Part shown: positions 1-6,532 of the stretch, in pieces
How positions within the stretch are numbered: position 1 is the first letter of the stretch
Layout: every line of letters begins with the position of its first letter
Assembly (NCBI GenBank): GCA_964603325.1
Contig: CAZRUH010000010.1
Location: 1-20,246, forward strand
Source: LSNR01 sp964603325
GTDB lineage: Bacteria > Patescibacteriota > Minisyncoccia > Moranbacterales > UBA9337
Length of the DNA stretch: 20,246 bases
Reading direction: 5' to 3'
Made by a program: the position numbers and the translations under genes
Notes under the pieces: model-generated
What the model saw: only the letters and a program-made list of their open reading frames with translations
Told to the model about the DNA's origin: nothing
Databases searched by the model: none

Positions 1-251
1 GTATCGGTAATTTCTGCGGATTGTTTGTTTTTTTCCGGAGATAAATCTTCCAGAATTTTTTCCACATCATTATTTTTTTCTGACAATTCAACCTTGTTTT
101 CTCCTCTTTTTGCGTATGAGTAAATGGAAAAACCAATCAAACAAACCAATAAAACACTTACAATTATACGGATATTATCCTGAATCCAGTCTTTTATTTT
201 TTGCGTATTTTTTAATTCCTCTTGCTCATTCTCTTTAATTTCATCATTCAT
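1..251 (-). CDS. N-terminal part of a single-pass membrane protein, family unknown (runs off left edge)
   Basis: The open reading frame starts at the ATG read from 251 on the minus strand and stays open to the edge (83 codons). The start is set by a good Shine-Dalgarno sequence, AGGTGA (262-257), 5 nt before the ATG. Residues 1-27 are charged and hydrophilic, residues about 28-47 form one hydrophobic transmembrane helix (IRIIVSVLLVCLIGF), and the visible remainder is Glu/Lys/Asn-rich. This suggests an N-in anchor with the missing C-terminal domain outside the cell. Such anchors often carry LysM or other wall-binding domains in related bacteria, but no such domain is visible here, so no function is assigned. 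The gene lies downstream of prmC on the same strand but has its own promoter and a structured leader. Confidence 0.75.
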   Translation of the reverse strand, partial: MNDEIKENEQEELKNTQKIKDWIQDNIRIIVSVLLVCLIGFSIYSYAKRGENKVELSEKNNDVEKILEDLSPEKNKQSAEITD

Positions 252-415
252 ATGATTCACCTCTCTTTCTAGCAAAAAATTGTTTCAAACAATTTTTTGA
301 AATAATTAATTGTTAAAGAACAACTTTCGTTGAAGTTGTTAGCTGATGTTTTCAGCTTAGTTTGCTTCCTATCTCTTATAATCTATAAGATTTAAGCAAA
401 CATCTTCATTGTAAT
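252..415 (-). promoter_or_regulatory. Structured 5' leader with serial hairpins
   Basis: Four inverted repeats sit one after another between the promoter and the start codon of the membrane-protein gene. They are: 361-367 with 394-400, enclosing 375-380 with 384-389; 341-346 with 352-357; 319-326 with 333-340; and 273-285 with 287-299, a 13-bp perfect stem around one base. The second and third are directly adjacent. The folding is read directly from complementarity. A regulatory role (attenuation, RNA stability or translation control) is inference, and I recognise no known riboswitch core. Confidence 0.5.
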
Positions 416-444
416 ATTGTAGGTTAGTATAGGCATATAGTCAA
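416..444 (-). promoter_or_regulatory. Sigma70-type promoter for the membrane-protein gene
   Basis: On the minus strand TTGACT (444-439) is followed after 17 nt by TACAAT (421-416), close to the consensus at optimal spacing. Transcription would begin near 409 and give a leader of about 160 nt before the start codon at 251. It lies just after the prmC stop, so the downstream gene can be expressed independently of prmC. Confidence 0.7.
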
Positions 445-469
445 TCTAGACAAAATCTTTTTTTATTGT

Positions 470-1363
470 TTAATATTTTTTATTGTTTATGTGAAATTTG
501 CATAAACGCCATTTTTTTTGCAAATCTTTTTTAAATTTTACTTTTGTTGTCGGGAAAAAGGAATTTACCAGTTGCTCCAGTTCTCTTTTTTGTTCGGGAG
601 ATATTTCAAAAAAAACAACAATTTTTTTTAAGAGAGCTTCTTTGTGTATGTTTGCGAGTTGACTCAGGAGTTGTTTGTAATGTTTTAATCCATTGCATTC
701 ACTTAACAGTGCTTTTCTTGGCTCAAAATTTTTTACATTTTTTGGGCAAGAATTATAAATTTCTTTTGATAAATAGGGAAGATTGGCCACAATAAAAAAA
801 GTGGTTTTCTCTTTTTGAAAAAAATTTTTTTTAATTAGGGGTTGAAGCAAATTTCCGTGCAGTAAAATTACATTTTTTGACAAACCATGGACGGAAGCAT
901 TATTCTTAGCAACATTTAACGCCTTTTTTGACGTATCTATTCCATAAAATTCAATATTTTTTTCGGTGATATTTTTTGCCAAGGATATTATAATGTTTCC
1001 CGATCCGGTTCCAATATCAATGATTGTTTTTCTTTTTAATGTTTTGGCGGATTCCGCCAAAACATTTTCTACCAACAATTCTGTTTCCGGACGAGGAATT
1101 AAGACATTCTCGTTTATTTTAAAATTAAGATTAAAAAACTCTTTATTTCCCACTATATATGCCAAAGGTTCTTTTGAAATTTTTCTTTTAATATTTTTTT
1201 CAAAAAAATCAAGTTCTTTTTTGTTTAAAATGTAATCATAGTGACACAAAACAAATTCACGCGATTTTTTAATGGAGTGCGCCATAATTAATTCCAGATC
1301 AATCGGAGTAATATATTTTTTGTATTTTAGCAATAATTTTTTAATGGTAGGCTTTTTTTGCAT
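470..1363 (-). CDS. prmC: Peptide chain release factor N5-glutamine methyltransferase
   Basis: PrmC (HemK) methylates the glutamine of the GGQ motif in release factors 1 and 2 using S-adenosylmethionine, which improves translation termination. The 297-residue product has the normal family length. An N-terminal helical domain precedes the Rossmann-fold methyltransferase domain. Visible motifs are IPRPETE (89-95), the SAM-binding glycine loop IDIGTGSGN (115-123), and NLPY (194-197), which is the family NPPY-type catalytic motif with Leu in place of the first Pro. The start is the ATG at 1363, with no clear Shine-Dalgarno sequence. The usual partner prfA is not next to it: the 500 bp upstream are noncoding. 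Function is assigned with high confidence from the motifs. Confidence 0.93.
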   Translation of the reverse strand: MQKKPTIKKLLLKYKKYITPIDLELIMAHSIKKSREFVLCHYDYILNKKELDFFEKNIKRKISKEPLAYIVGNKEFFNLNFKINENVLIPRPETELLVENVLAESAKTLKRKTIIDIGTGSGNIIISLAKNITEKNIEFYGIDTSKKALNVAKNNASVHGLSKNVILLHGNLLQPLIKKNFFQKEKTTFFIVANLPYLSKEIYNSCPKNVKNFEPRKALLSECNGLKHYKQLLSQLANIHKEALLKKIVVFFEISPEQKRELEQLVNSFFPTTKVKFKKDLQKKWRLCKFHINNKKY

Positions 1364-1776
1364 ATTTGGATTGTTAAAAATTATTTTTACAATAATATTT
1401 TTTTATATAAAAAGCAATTTTTATGCGTTAAATTATTTGACAATAACATCAAAACAACTCTTTTCCTGATATTTAAAATATTATTATGAAAAGTTTTAAT
1501 TTTAAAACTTCTTTTTGATAATCCAACCTTCTTATGGTAATCAAGCCCATTTCTGATAATTGTTTGGTTATATTATCATTACGCTTAATTTCATTAAAAA
1601 TGCAACGCTCATTCAGCATCAAACCTTTGCCTTTTTATCAGCTTTAAAAAAATTTCTATCGGTGTTTTTCATATGTTGTTTCAGCTTTCAGTGTTTATAG
1701 GTTTGTTTGATTAATTGTTAATCAAATATCTTAACTCATTCCAGTATCGCTTTAGATGATTTTTTGATGCGTTTTA
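1364..1776. other. Noncoding stretch between prmC and khpA with AT-rich hairpins
   Basis: No intact gene is visible in these 413 bases. They contain two clear inverted repeats, 1491-1499 with 1502-1510 and 1706-1714 with 1718-1726, and a short minus-strand frame listed separately. The second hairpin is 9 bp around a 3-nt loop. A prmC promoter should lie near the left end on the minus strand, but I see only weak candidates. Confidence 0.5.
1473..1619 (-). pseudogene. Possible decayed winged-helix DNA-binding remnant
   Basis: A 48-codon minus-strand frame starts at the ATG at 1619 and ends at a TAA at 1473. Its middle part (INEIKRND-type text followed by KQLSEMGLI and RRLDY) resembles the helix-turn-helix and wing of bacterial winged-helix regulators, but the segment between the recognition helix and the wing looks deleted. 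The last residues are hydrophobic and not family-like. No Shine-Dalgarno sequence or promoter is apparent. I read it as debris of a former regulator, perhaps by chance similarity; confidence is low. Confidence 0.2.
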
Positions 1777-1804
1777 TTGACAAATGTCTACAGCATTATA
1801 TAAT
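1777..1804 (+). promoter_or_regulatory. Perfect-consensus sigma70 promoter for khpA
   Basis: TTGACA (1777-1782) and TATAAT (1799-1804) are both exact consensus hexamers, separated by 16 nt. Transcription would start near 1811, about 55 nt before the khpA ATG. The leader lacks a strong Shine-Dalgarno sequence. Confidence 0.8.
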
Positions 1805-1866
1805 AAAGCCGAACGATGAATCTTTGCCGGGACGTCGTTTAGTAATTAGTTAGTAAGTAAAAAAGT

Positions 1867-2214
1867 ATGACAGAAGCAACAAAAACAGATGCGGAGTTCA
1901 TCGAGCAAATTGTAAAAATGCTTGTTGATAACCCGGAAGCTGTAAAAGTGGAAAGAAAAGTAGATGAAATGGGCGTTCTTGTTAGCCTGGATGTTGATCC
2001 AAAAGATATGGGGATCGTTATCGGGCGAGAAGGACAAACAGCCAAAGCTCTTAGAACATTATTAAGAGTTATCGGCGCAAAAAATAATGCTCGGGTAAAC
2101 TTGAAGATTAATGAGCCTGAAGGAACTGAAAGAGCTACAAAAGCCGAATCGGACAGTGCTTCAAATGAAAAAAAGAGTATTGATGAGGTTGTTGAGGATA
2201 TTGAAAAAATGTAA
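1867..2214 (+). CDS. khpA: KhpA-type single KH-domain RNA-binding protein
   Basis: KhpA proteins (YlqC family, formerly linked to UPF0109) are small RNA-binding proteins that often pair with KhpB/Jag and affect cell division and RNA stability. The KH fold spans roughly residues 8-82 of 115. The signature GxxG loop is GREG (53-56) in the context IVIGREGQTAKAL, followed by the expected helix and a final strand at ARVNLKI. The protein is longer than the usual 75-80 residues because of a charged, probably disordered acidic tail (about 84-115, rich in Glu, Lys and Ser). The gene stands alone between a consensus promoter and a strong terminator, so it is monocistronic. Its neighbours give no further hint. 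Confidence 0.88.
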   Translation: MTEATKTDAEFIEQIVKMLVDNPEAVKVERKVDEMGVLVSLDVDPKDMGIVIGREGQTAKALRTLLRVIGAKNNARVNLKINEPEGTERATKAESDSASNEKKSIDEVVEDIEKM

Positions 2215-2235
2215 TCGCAATTTTGTTTTTAACTT

Positions 2236-2263
2236 AAAAACCGCCAACAAAAGGCGGTTTTTT
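2236..2263 (+). terminator. Rho-independent terminator after khpA
   Basis: A 10-bp stem (2236-2245 with 2253-2262; core CCGCC/GGCGG) with a 7-nt loop runs into a T tract ending at 2263. It lies 22 nt past the khpA stop. Confidence 0.9.
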
Positions 2264-2737
2264 GATTGAAAATAAAAATTAATTTACTGTCAATGTAATA
2301 GATAAATTTGTTAATTAATAATATTGTGAATAAAGATAATGACAATAGCAAAAATGTCGCATTATAAAGACTTACTATAAATGGAATTCAAATATTAGAA
2401 CAATTGAGATTATTAGCCAGATAAACTAAAAAAACAAAAGCGTTAAAAATGAAAAAAATAATGTGTGCAAAGAAATGAATCGTGGCAACAGAGTGAAAAA
2501 ACTAAAAAAAGCGGTTTATTTATAAAATTAAAAGATAAATAATTAAATAAGTTAAAAACAAAACAAATAAAAAAACAAACTTAAAGAAACGAACAGAGAT
2601 TAAAAACAAACCACCAACTATAACAATAGCCAAAAAACAGAGCATTTCTTTTATCGTTTATCTTTGGAAAAGTTTTCAACTTGGAAAAAACAAGAAATTT
2701 CCGAAACATTTAAATACATTAGGAGAGACGTTGAAAT
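2264..2737. other. Gene-free, extremely A-rich tract upstream of the reverse transcriptase relic
   Basis: No gene is visible. Base use is strongly strand-asymmetric: by hand count, positions 2521-2640 hold 77 A, 19 T, 16 C and 8 G on the plus strand, unlike the coding regions around it. An AGGAGA (2721-2726) lies 4 nt upstream of a TTG at 2731 and may be the old ribosome binding site of the reverse transcriptase. Short frames in the tract are broken by stops. It may be decayed noncoding or template sequence belonging to the retroelement, but this is not demonstrated. Confidence 0.5.
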
Positions 2738-3554
2738 TTGAAAAAACAAAAAAAGCGAATTGCATACCGTCCCGATGAGGAAATGACAGCAATTCATAAA
2801 TATTTTATAACAGTGCTTATTAATTTGTTGATTAAAGGAAGTGAGATTGACAAAAAATTTGTCTCTCACAAAGCAAACTGTAAAAATAGGCTGATTGTTG
2901 TTTCTAAGTACAGATTCAGTAGGTATTTTTACAGAACTGACATTTTAAATTTTATGATAATATCAATTGTCATAAAATGGCGGACATCATTTACCGCTTA
3001 GATAAAAGCGTGTGAAATGATGATAGAAAAAAAGGTATTGTTATTTCTTCAAAGATATTTTTTTCACAACGAAGGAGACGGCTTGATTGTTGATGGCAAT
3101 GACGTTTCCTTTTTGGCGAATCCGTATTCTTTTTATGAGTTGGATTTGCCACTGGAAGAAATATGCGAGGAATATGGTATAACGCATACTCGCTATATGG
3201 ATGATCTTATTTTTTCTTTCTCCAAACCGATTGGAAAAAAAAGAAAAGGAAGAAAATAAGGGAGATCATTAAGAGCGCCGGACTCACAGTCAATCACCAA
3301 AGGAGCAGGGTGATTGACTTAAAGCACCTAAAAATAGTTCAATTTTTAGGTATTGGGATTGAGTTTGGTGGTAGGTATTTGTTCCTCGTAAAATTAAGCG
3401 AAGAATACGAGAAATGATTGAAAGGCAAATCAGAGAAAATGTCATTAGAGGACATGATGCTCTGCTTTGCGAGATAAACAAATCTTTCATAGAGGTTTCT
3501 GAAGGAAAAAAAAGAAGGCTTTATGAGAGGTTAAATAATATTATAAATCGCTAA
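2738..3554 (+). pseudogene. Reverse transcriptase pseudogene (retron-like or DGR-like), multiply frameshifted
   Basis: Consecutive frames together spell one reverse transcriptase. Segment 1 (2738-2953) contains RIAYRPDEE and ends in TDILNF, which matches motif A with its first catalytic Asp. Segment 2 (2953-3012) continues as YDNINCHKMADIIYRLD. Segment 3 (3017 to about 3250) has ANPYSFYELDLPL and the catalytic YMDD box in TRYMDDLIFS. Segment 4 (about 3250-3398) has IREIIKSAGLTVNH and FLGIGIEFGGR, the usual region after the YxDD box. Segment 5 (3399-3554) is a basic C-terminal helix region beginning RRIREMIERQIREN. At least four frameshifts separate these pieces, so no functional enzyme can be made. 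TRYxDDLxFS resembles retron-type enzymes, while GNxxS before the AN motif also resembles diversity-generating retroelement enzymes; the subclass is unresolved. An inverted repeat (3543-3551 with 3567-3575) spans the final stop. Confidence 0.8.
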
Positions 3555-3580
3555 TTCAGTTTTTTTGCGATTTATGATAT

Positions 3581-3608
3581 TTGAAATGTTGTAAAAAAAT
3601 TATATAAT
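3581..3608 (+). promoter_or_regulatory. Promoter for the orphan gene at 3646
   Basis: TTGAAA (3581-3586) and an exact TATAAT (3603-3608) are separated by 16 nt. Transcription would start near 3615, about 30 nt before the ATG at 3646. Confidence 0.7.
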
Positions 3609-3645
3609 ATAATTAAAATAAAGTAATTAATTAAGTTTTATTTCT

Positions 3646-4503
3646 ATGAATGAAAAACATTACCAAAGTTTTGAAAAAAATAAAAGAGAATATGCTAACA
3701 GTCGGGAGGAAGAAAAAAAAATGAAAGATGCTGTGGAAAGATTTATTCTGGAAAACAAAAACCTTATCAGTGATTGGGAAAAAATATCTTCAGAACAAAA
3801 AGAATTATTTTTTAAAAGAGTGCTTAGAGAAGGTGTTGTGCGTAGATTTTTAAAAGAAGAGAATTCTATCTATAAATATATTAGGTCTGTAGTAATAAGA
3901 CAATTGTCTGTACCAAATGAAGAAAACGAGAATACAATAGCGTCTTGGATAAAAGAAAGACCGGATGTAATGAGCAAAATTTATGAAGGAGATTTGGGAA
4001 GAGGTATGGATGAAGAGTATGAAGAATTATTTAATCAGTCCGGAAAAATGTTTTTACCTACTGAAATTGAAGAGTATGATATTTTAACCGGATCGGATAT
4101 GGAAATAGCATTAAAAAACTTAACAGAATATCAGAAAAAAATATTAGTGCAAAAATTTGCAGATATTGTTTCCGATATAAAAAGAAAGGATGATAATTTG
4201 GTAGAATCTTTGTTTAAACATGCAAACAATTTAAAAAATATCGTGGAAATTGATAATTTGTCAGGAGATATTTTTGGCAGAAAAGACTTATTTTTGCGCG
4301 TACTTAAACAATGTGGCAACAGAAAATTAAGAGACGTAAGTAGTCGCTTTGAGTATGGAAATAATGCCGGAAAAGCGATGTTTTATCGGGAATTTCCTTT
4401 GAATATAGATAATTTGACCGAGGAGGATAAAAAGGTATTATCAGATTTTGAAGATGAATATGGCTTTTCTTGTCCAATTGATGAAATTAGTGAATCGTCT
4501 TGA
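3646..4503 (+). CDS. Hypothetical protein, 285 residues, predicted soluble and helical
   Basis: I do not recognise this family. The product is highly charged, rich in Lys and Glu, and has no signal peptide or hydrophobic membrane segment. The first 30 residues are a charged helix-prone stretch. The body looks alpha-helical, with repeated patterns such as the ELFFKRVLREGVVRRFLKEE region (about 49-68) and LTEYQKKILVQKFADIV (about 158-174). The C-terminus is acidic and ends in Ser-Ser. No catalytic or metal-binding motif stands out. The ATG at 3646 fits the short leader from its own promoter; there is no Shine-Dalgarno sequence. A terminator follows about 135 nt downstream, so it is probably monocistronic. 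The codon use and open length make it a real gene. Its position between a retroelement relic and the heat-shock operon suggests accessory content. Confidence 0.75.
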   Translation: MNEKHYQSFEKNKREYANSREEEKKMKDAVERFILENKNLISDWEKISSEQKELFFKRVLREGVVRRFLKEENSIYKYIRSVVIRQLSVPNEENENTIASWIKERPDVMSKIYEGDLGRGMDEEYEELFNQSGKMFLPTEIEEYDILTGSDMEIALKNLTEYQKKILVQKFADIVSDIKRKDDNLVESLFKHANNLKNIVEIDNLSGDIFGRKDLFLRVLKQCGNRKLRDVSSRFEYGNNAGKAMFYREFPLNIDNLTEEDKKVLSDFEDEYGFSCPIDEISESS

Positions 4504-4746
4504 TTTAGATTGCACTTGTATCAAAAAATACTTTCAAAAAATCTAACCATTTTCGTATGTGGAAAAACAAATAGTTAAAAATGTTGCAATTTAAATCAAA
4601 TTGATGTTTCGTTTGTTGAACATCTTAATAATTAGGAAGCGGGATAATGTTGCAAGTTATCCCGTTTTTATTTTAGAGAAAACAAAACAACAATGGGAAA
4701 AGTTTTTTAAAAAACAGTTGATGCAACAAATTTTTTATTACATTAC
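4504..4746. other. Noncoding spacer between the orphan gene and hrcA
   Basis: No gene is visible. The spacer holds several weak dyads (for example around 4508-4545 and 4610-4626) and the terminator listed separately, then an AT-rich run up to the CIRCE operator. Confidence 0.5.
4640..4669 (+). terminator. Rho-independent terminator before the heat-shock operon
   Basis: An 8-bp stem (CGGGATAA at 4640-4647 with TTATCCCG at 4657-4664) with a 9-nt loop is followed by TTTTT (4665-4669). It would end transcripts from the gene at 3646. Confidence 0.85.
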
Positions 4747-4773
4747 TTAGCACTCACACTTGACGAGTGCTAA
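4747..4773 (+). promoter_or_regulatory. CIRCE operator (HrcA binding site)
   Basis: TTAGCACTC, a 9-nt spacer and GAGTGCTAA form a perfect match to the CIRCE consensus. HrcA binds this dyad to repress heat-shock operons at normal temperature. The right arm overlaps the -35 hexamer of the operon promoter, so bound repressor would block RNA polymerase. The operator controls hrcA itself, the Nudix-GrpE fusion and dnaK. Confidence 0.97.
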
Positions 4774-4787
4774 ACATATGATATAAT
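4760..4787 (+). promoter_or_regulatory. Heat-shock operon promoter overlapping CIRCE
   Basis: TTGACG (4760-4765) and an exact TATAAT (4782-4787) are 16 nt apart. Transcription would start near 4794, leaving a leader of only about 30 nt before hrcA. The -35 lies inside the CIRCE dyad, a classic repression layout for a vegetative-sigma promoter. Confidence 0.88.
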
Positions 4788-4823
4788 GAAACTGAAAGGT
4801 TTTTTGAAACTAAAAAATGATAT

Positions 4824-5567
4824 ATGAATTTGCGTCAAGAAAAAATCTTAAGAAGCATCGTTGAGGAATATACCTTAACGGCTACGCCAATAGGATCAAA
4901 GATTTTGGTCGAAAAGTATAAAATTGACGCCAGCCCGGCAACGATAAGAAATGAAATGGCTTATTTGGAGAAAAAGGGATTTTTGCATCAGCCACATATA
5001 AGTGCCGGAAGGATGCCGACGGATAAGGGTTATCGTTATTTTGTAGAAAAGTTAATGAATAATAAGTCTTTAAGCTCGTGGGAGCAAAAGAAGATGCAAA
5101 AAGAGCTTTTAAGATTAAAGGCTGAAAAAAACAGATTGATTAAAACAACAGCGAAATTACTATCGGGATTGAGTGGTAATTTGGCCGTCAGCGGAAATTT
5201 GGATAGAAGCGAGTTTGTGGATTTTGGAATGAAAGAACTTTTTGAGGAGCCGGAGTTTCAGGAATTGGATGAAGTATGTCGGTTAGCAGAGGTCTTGGAT
5301 TATGTTGATGAAATGTTTGACAAAATTTCCAAAGAATTAAAGAGTGAGGAAACAAAAATATTTATCGGAAAAGAAAATCCCGTAAAAAAAATATCCAATT
5401 GTTCAATGATAGTTTCTCCCTATCATTTAAAAAGTGGTGAGAGAGGAATTTTGGCTTTAATTGGTCCGAAAAGAATGAAATATGCCAAAAACAAATCGTT
5501 GCTGGAATATATCAAAAAAGTTCTTGGCGGTGTCGGAGTGATCATTTTAATAATTGTGAATTTTTAA
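4824..5567 (+). CDS. hrcA: Heat-inducible transcription repressor HrcA, shortened form
   Basis: HrcA represses chaperone operons by binding CIRCE. Residues 1-75 are a typical HrcA DNA-binding domain: MNLRQEKILRSIVEEY, then TPIGSK, the helix-turn-helix ASPATIRNEMAYLEKKGFL and the family signature HISAGRMPTDKGYRYFV. A helical stretch (about 85-125) and a reduced C-terminal part ending near ALIGPKRMKYAKNKSLLEYI follow. At 247 residues it is about 90 shorter than the usual 340 or so. The loss is in the central GAF-like and dimerization region, as is common in very small genomes. The ATG at 4824 lies just after the CIRCE promoter, giving autoregulation. The next gene begins 4 nt after its stop, so they are cotranscribed. 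Confidence 0.93.
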   Translation: MNLRQEKILRSIVEEYTLTATPIGSKILVEKYKIDASPATIRNEMAYLEKKGFLHQPHISAGRMPTDKGYRYFVEKLMNNKSLSSWEQKKMQKELLRLKAEKNRLIKTTAKLLSGLSGNLAVSGNLDRSEFVDFGMKELFEEPEFQELDEVCRLAEVLDYVDEMFDKISKELKSEETKIFIGKENPVKKISNCSMIVSPYHLKSGERGILALIGPKRMKYAKNKSLLEYIKKVLGGVGVIILIIVNF

Positions 5568-5571
5568 AAAT

Positions 5572-6486
5572 ATGAAACGAAAAGAAATCAAAACAAAAGA
5601 CAAAAGTTATCCGAAGCCGTGGCCAATGTTGATTACGGTTAAAGCGGTAATAGTCAATAAAAATAGCGATATATTGTTATTAAAAAGGGCAAACAACGAG
5701 AAAACGCATGCCGGAAGTTATGATTTGCCCGGGGGAACGCTGGAAAAAGGAGAAACAATCAAAAATGCCTTAAAAAGAGAAATAAAGGAAGAGACCGGAT
5801 TAATGGTTGGTGATGTTGAAATAATAAAAGTAAGCGAATATCCGATAAAGCACAAAAAATTTAACGAAATAAAAGCGCTAAGATTTATTGTTGATTATCC
5901 AAATAAAGATTTTGAGGAAATAAAACTGAACAAGCGAGAACACGGTGAGTTTGAATGGATAAGTTTTGATGACGCAATTAAAAAATTATCGGATGATGGT
6001 TTTGAAGGAGAAAAAAAAGAAACAATTATAAGCGCTAAAAAATATTTGGAAATGAAGGAAAGTTTTGAAAATTGGAAAAGGTGTTTGGCGGAATTTGACA
6101 ATTACAGAAAAATGCAAGAGGAGGCAAAAAAGGATACGGTCAAATATGCGACAGAAAATCTTGTCATTCAGATTTTACCTGTGATTGATAATTTTTCCAG
6201 TTCGGTAAAACATATTCCCGACAGTGAAAAAAATGGAGCTTGGGTGCAAGGAATAATGTATATAAAGAAGCAACTGGAGGATGTTTTGAAGGATAATGGT
6301 GTGGAAAAAATTGATGTTAGCGTTGGGGATAATTTTGATGCAATGACATGTGAAGCGATAGATGATAATGAATGTAATAATTGTAAAAAGAAAAAGAAGT
6401 TTAAAAATAAAATAAAAAAAATAATTCTGCCGGGATATAAAATAGGAGATAAAATAATAAGACCGGCAAGAGTTGTTGTTGAATAG
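5572..6486 (+). CDS. grpE: Nudix hydrolase-GrpE fusion protein
   Basis: One uninterrupted 304-residue frame joins two families. Residues about 18-160 are a Nudix hydrolase, with a strand VKAVIVNK and a complete Nudix box (55-77, G-x5-E-x7-RE-I-x-EE-x-GL) that carries every metal-binding Glu. Such enzymes hydrolyse nucleoside diphosphate derivatives. Residues about 163-304 are GrpE, the nucleotide-exchange factor that releases ADP from DnaK: the helix WKRCLAEFDNYRKMQEEAKK, the ILPVIDNF segment, the WVQGIMYIKKQLEDVL dimer helix and the C-terminal PGYKIGDKIIRPARVVV. The Nudix domain takes the place of the disordered GrpE N-terminus. The GrpE wing holds an unusual Cys cluster (C260, C268, C271) and a Lys-rich insert. 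The position between hrcA (4-nt gap) and dnaK supports a working GrpE. An internal ATG (codon 161, at 6052) could give a separate GrpE but lacks a good ribosome binding site. Confidence 0.92.
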   Translation: MKRKEIKTKDKSYPKPWPMLITVKAVIVNKNSDILLLKRANNEKTHAGSYDLPGGTLEKGETIKNALKREIKEETGLMVGDVEIIKVSEYPIKHKKFNEIKALRFIVDYPNKDFEEIKLNKREHGEFEWISFDDAIKKLSDDGFEGEKKETIISAKKYLEMKESFENWKRCLAEFDNYRKMQEEAKKDTVKYATENLVIQILPVIDNFSSSVKHIPDSEKNGAWVQGIMYIKKQLEDVLKDNGVEKIDVSVGDNFDAMTCEAIDDNECNNCKKKKKFKNKIKKIILPGYKIGDKIIRPARVVVE

Positions 6487-6506
6487 TAATCAAATTAACA
6501 ATTTTT

Positions 6507-6532
6507 CAGCTTATAGCAACTATTGCTATCTG
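6507..6532 (+). promoter_or_regulatory. Hairpin in the grpE-dnaK gap
   Basis: The 7-bp perfect stem ATAGCAA (6513-6519) pairs with TTGCTAT (6523-6529) around a 3-nt loop. A second short pairing flanks it (6507-6509 with 6530-6532). It ends about 15 nt before the dnaK ATG and has no T tract, so it is not a terminator. It may be an mRNA processing or stability element; this is inference. Confidence 0.4.

Noticed and set aside
2470..2525. Short frame RNESWQQSEKTKKSG resembling the RGGSWNN variable-region pattern of retroelement targets
   Set aside because: Only four identities over 15 residues and no second copy in the window. It is too weak to call a template or variable repeat.
2651..2869. 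Minus-strand frame of 72 codons opposite the reverse transcriptase start
   Set aside because: The opposite strand carries recognisable reverse transcriptase sequence, and this frame has no signal of its own.
3543..3575. Inverted repeat at the end of the reverse transcriptase relic as a terminator
   Set aside because: The T run lies in the loop, not after the stem on the plus strand, so it is only an inverted repeat.
4817..4861. ATG at 4817 as the hrcA start
   Set aside because: It is out of frame with hrcA and soon meets a stop. The ATG at 4824 gives the correct HrcA N-terminus.
6052..6486. Separate grpE gene starting at the internal ATG (codon 161)
   Set aside because: No convincing ribosome site lies before it and the frame is continuous with the Nudix domain. 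It is kept only as an alternative product.
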